Assembly (NCBI GenBank): GCA_023415525.1
Contig: JAEZKI010000248.1
Span: 1 to 5,526 of the forward strand
Source: Bacillota bacterium
Lineage (GTDB): Bacteria > Bacillota > Clostridia > Lachnospirales > Cellulosilyticaceae
Direction: 5' to 3'
DNA length: 5,526 nucleotides
Part shown: one piece after another, positions 5,228 through 5,526 of the stretch
How positions within the stretch are numbered: position 1 is the stretch's first letter
How the letters are laid out: each line of letters begins with the position of its first letter
The notes under the pieces: model-generated
Database searches by the model: none
What the model was told of the DNA's origin: nothing
The model's input: only the letters and a program-made list of their open reading frames with translations
Made by a program: the position numbers and the translations under genes

Positions 5228-5526
5228 ATGCAAGATATTAAAATCCCACAGCATGTTGCCATTGTTATGGATGGCAATGGAAGATGGGCTAAAGAGCACA
5301 ATATGCCACGTAATGAAGGGCATAGGCGAGGGACAAAAACATTAGAAGAAATCATTAAGTATGCTGATCAGTTGGGAATTAGATATTTAACGGTATATGC
5401 TTTTTCTACAGAAAATTGGAAAAGACCAAAAGAAGAAGTAGAAGGTCTCATGAAGTTATTTAGAAGATATTTAGAAGATAATATTAAAAAGTCTAACAAA
5501 GATCGTATACGTTTTAAGGCTATAGG
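5228..5526 (+). CDS. uppS: Isoprenyl transferase / undecaprenyl diphosphate synthase, 3'-truncated by window edge
   Basis: Cis-prenyltransferase that extends farnesyl diphosphate with isopentenyl diphosphate to undecaprenyl diphosphate, the lipid carrier for peptidoglycan and other wall polymers; it acts at the membrane face in the cytoplasm. ATG-5228 follows AGGAGG (5215-5220) with a 7-base spacer. The first 99 residues are visible of an expected 230-250; the frame stays open to the end of the window. The family hallmark [14 protein letters not shown] is at residues 9-22, with Asp-15 the magnesium-binding catalytic Asp. GHRRG follows at about 31-35, matching the conserved substrate-diphosphate motif, and [11 protein letters not shown] lies at about 57-67. 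The place after frr is the normal one, usually followed by cdsA. A terminator hairpin immediately upstream is the odd feature. The enzyme family is certain; the rest of the gene lies outside the window. Confidence 0.96.
   Translation, partial: MQDIKIPQHVAIVMDGNGRWAKEHNMPRNEGHRRGTKTLEEIIKYADQLGIRYLTVYAFSTENWKRPKEEVEGLMKLFRRYLEDNIKKSNKDRIRFKAI

Overview
The window looks like a chromosomal segment of a low-GC Firmicute, most likely a clostridium of the Lachnospiraceae/Lachnospirales type. The evidence is the AT-rich composition, the strong AGGAGG-type ribosome binding sites, the gene order, and clostridial-looking versions of UMP kinase and EF-Ts. All genes lie on the + strand. I did not assign genus or species. 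No mobile element, CRISPR array, tRNA or rRNA is visible.

Layout. Positions 1-668 hold the 3' part of a FliA/SigD/WhiG-type (motility) sigma factor whose start lies before the window. Three small, poorly characterised genes follow at near-zero spacing: a Q/K-rich 101-residue soluble protein (693-998); a single-pass membrane protein with a C-terminal helix-turn-helix-like end, of the DUF6115 type (1011-1421); and a membrane-anchored protein carrying only the small LysM-like domain found at the front of MltG/YceG transglycosylases (1426-1959). A 151-base leader with a good promoter and a nested RNA hairpin precedes rpsB (ribosomal protein S2, 2111-2854) and tsf (EF-Ts, 2874-3782), which end at a textbook terminator (3791-3816). 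A second candidate promoter precedes pyrH (UMP kinase, 3895-4605) and frr (ribosome recycling factor, 4621-5175). A second terminator hairpin (5186-5209) lies just ahead of uppS (undecaprenyl diphosphate synthase), which runs off the window from 5228.

How the parts relate. Order is the same as in Bacillus subtilis, where sigD and swrB end the fla/che operon immediately before rpsB-tsf-pyrH-frr-uppS. The right half is a conserved housekeeping block for translation, UMP phosphorylation and cell-wall lipid carrier synthesis. The left half is probably the tail of a flagellar operon. The DUF6115-type gene sits where swrB sits and has similar architecture (one N-terminal membrane helix, cytoplasmic tail).

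The most interesting signal is a run of nine G inside that swrB-position gene (1250-1258). It is by far the longest G/C run in the window, and gain or loss of one G would stop translation before the helix-turn-helix-like end. It is a candidate phase-variation tract in a motility-linked gene. Other points worth a look are the structured rpsB leader, the terminator wedged between frr and uppS, and the MltG-like protein with no catalytic domain.
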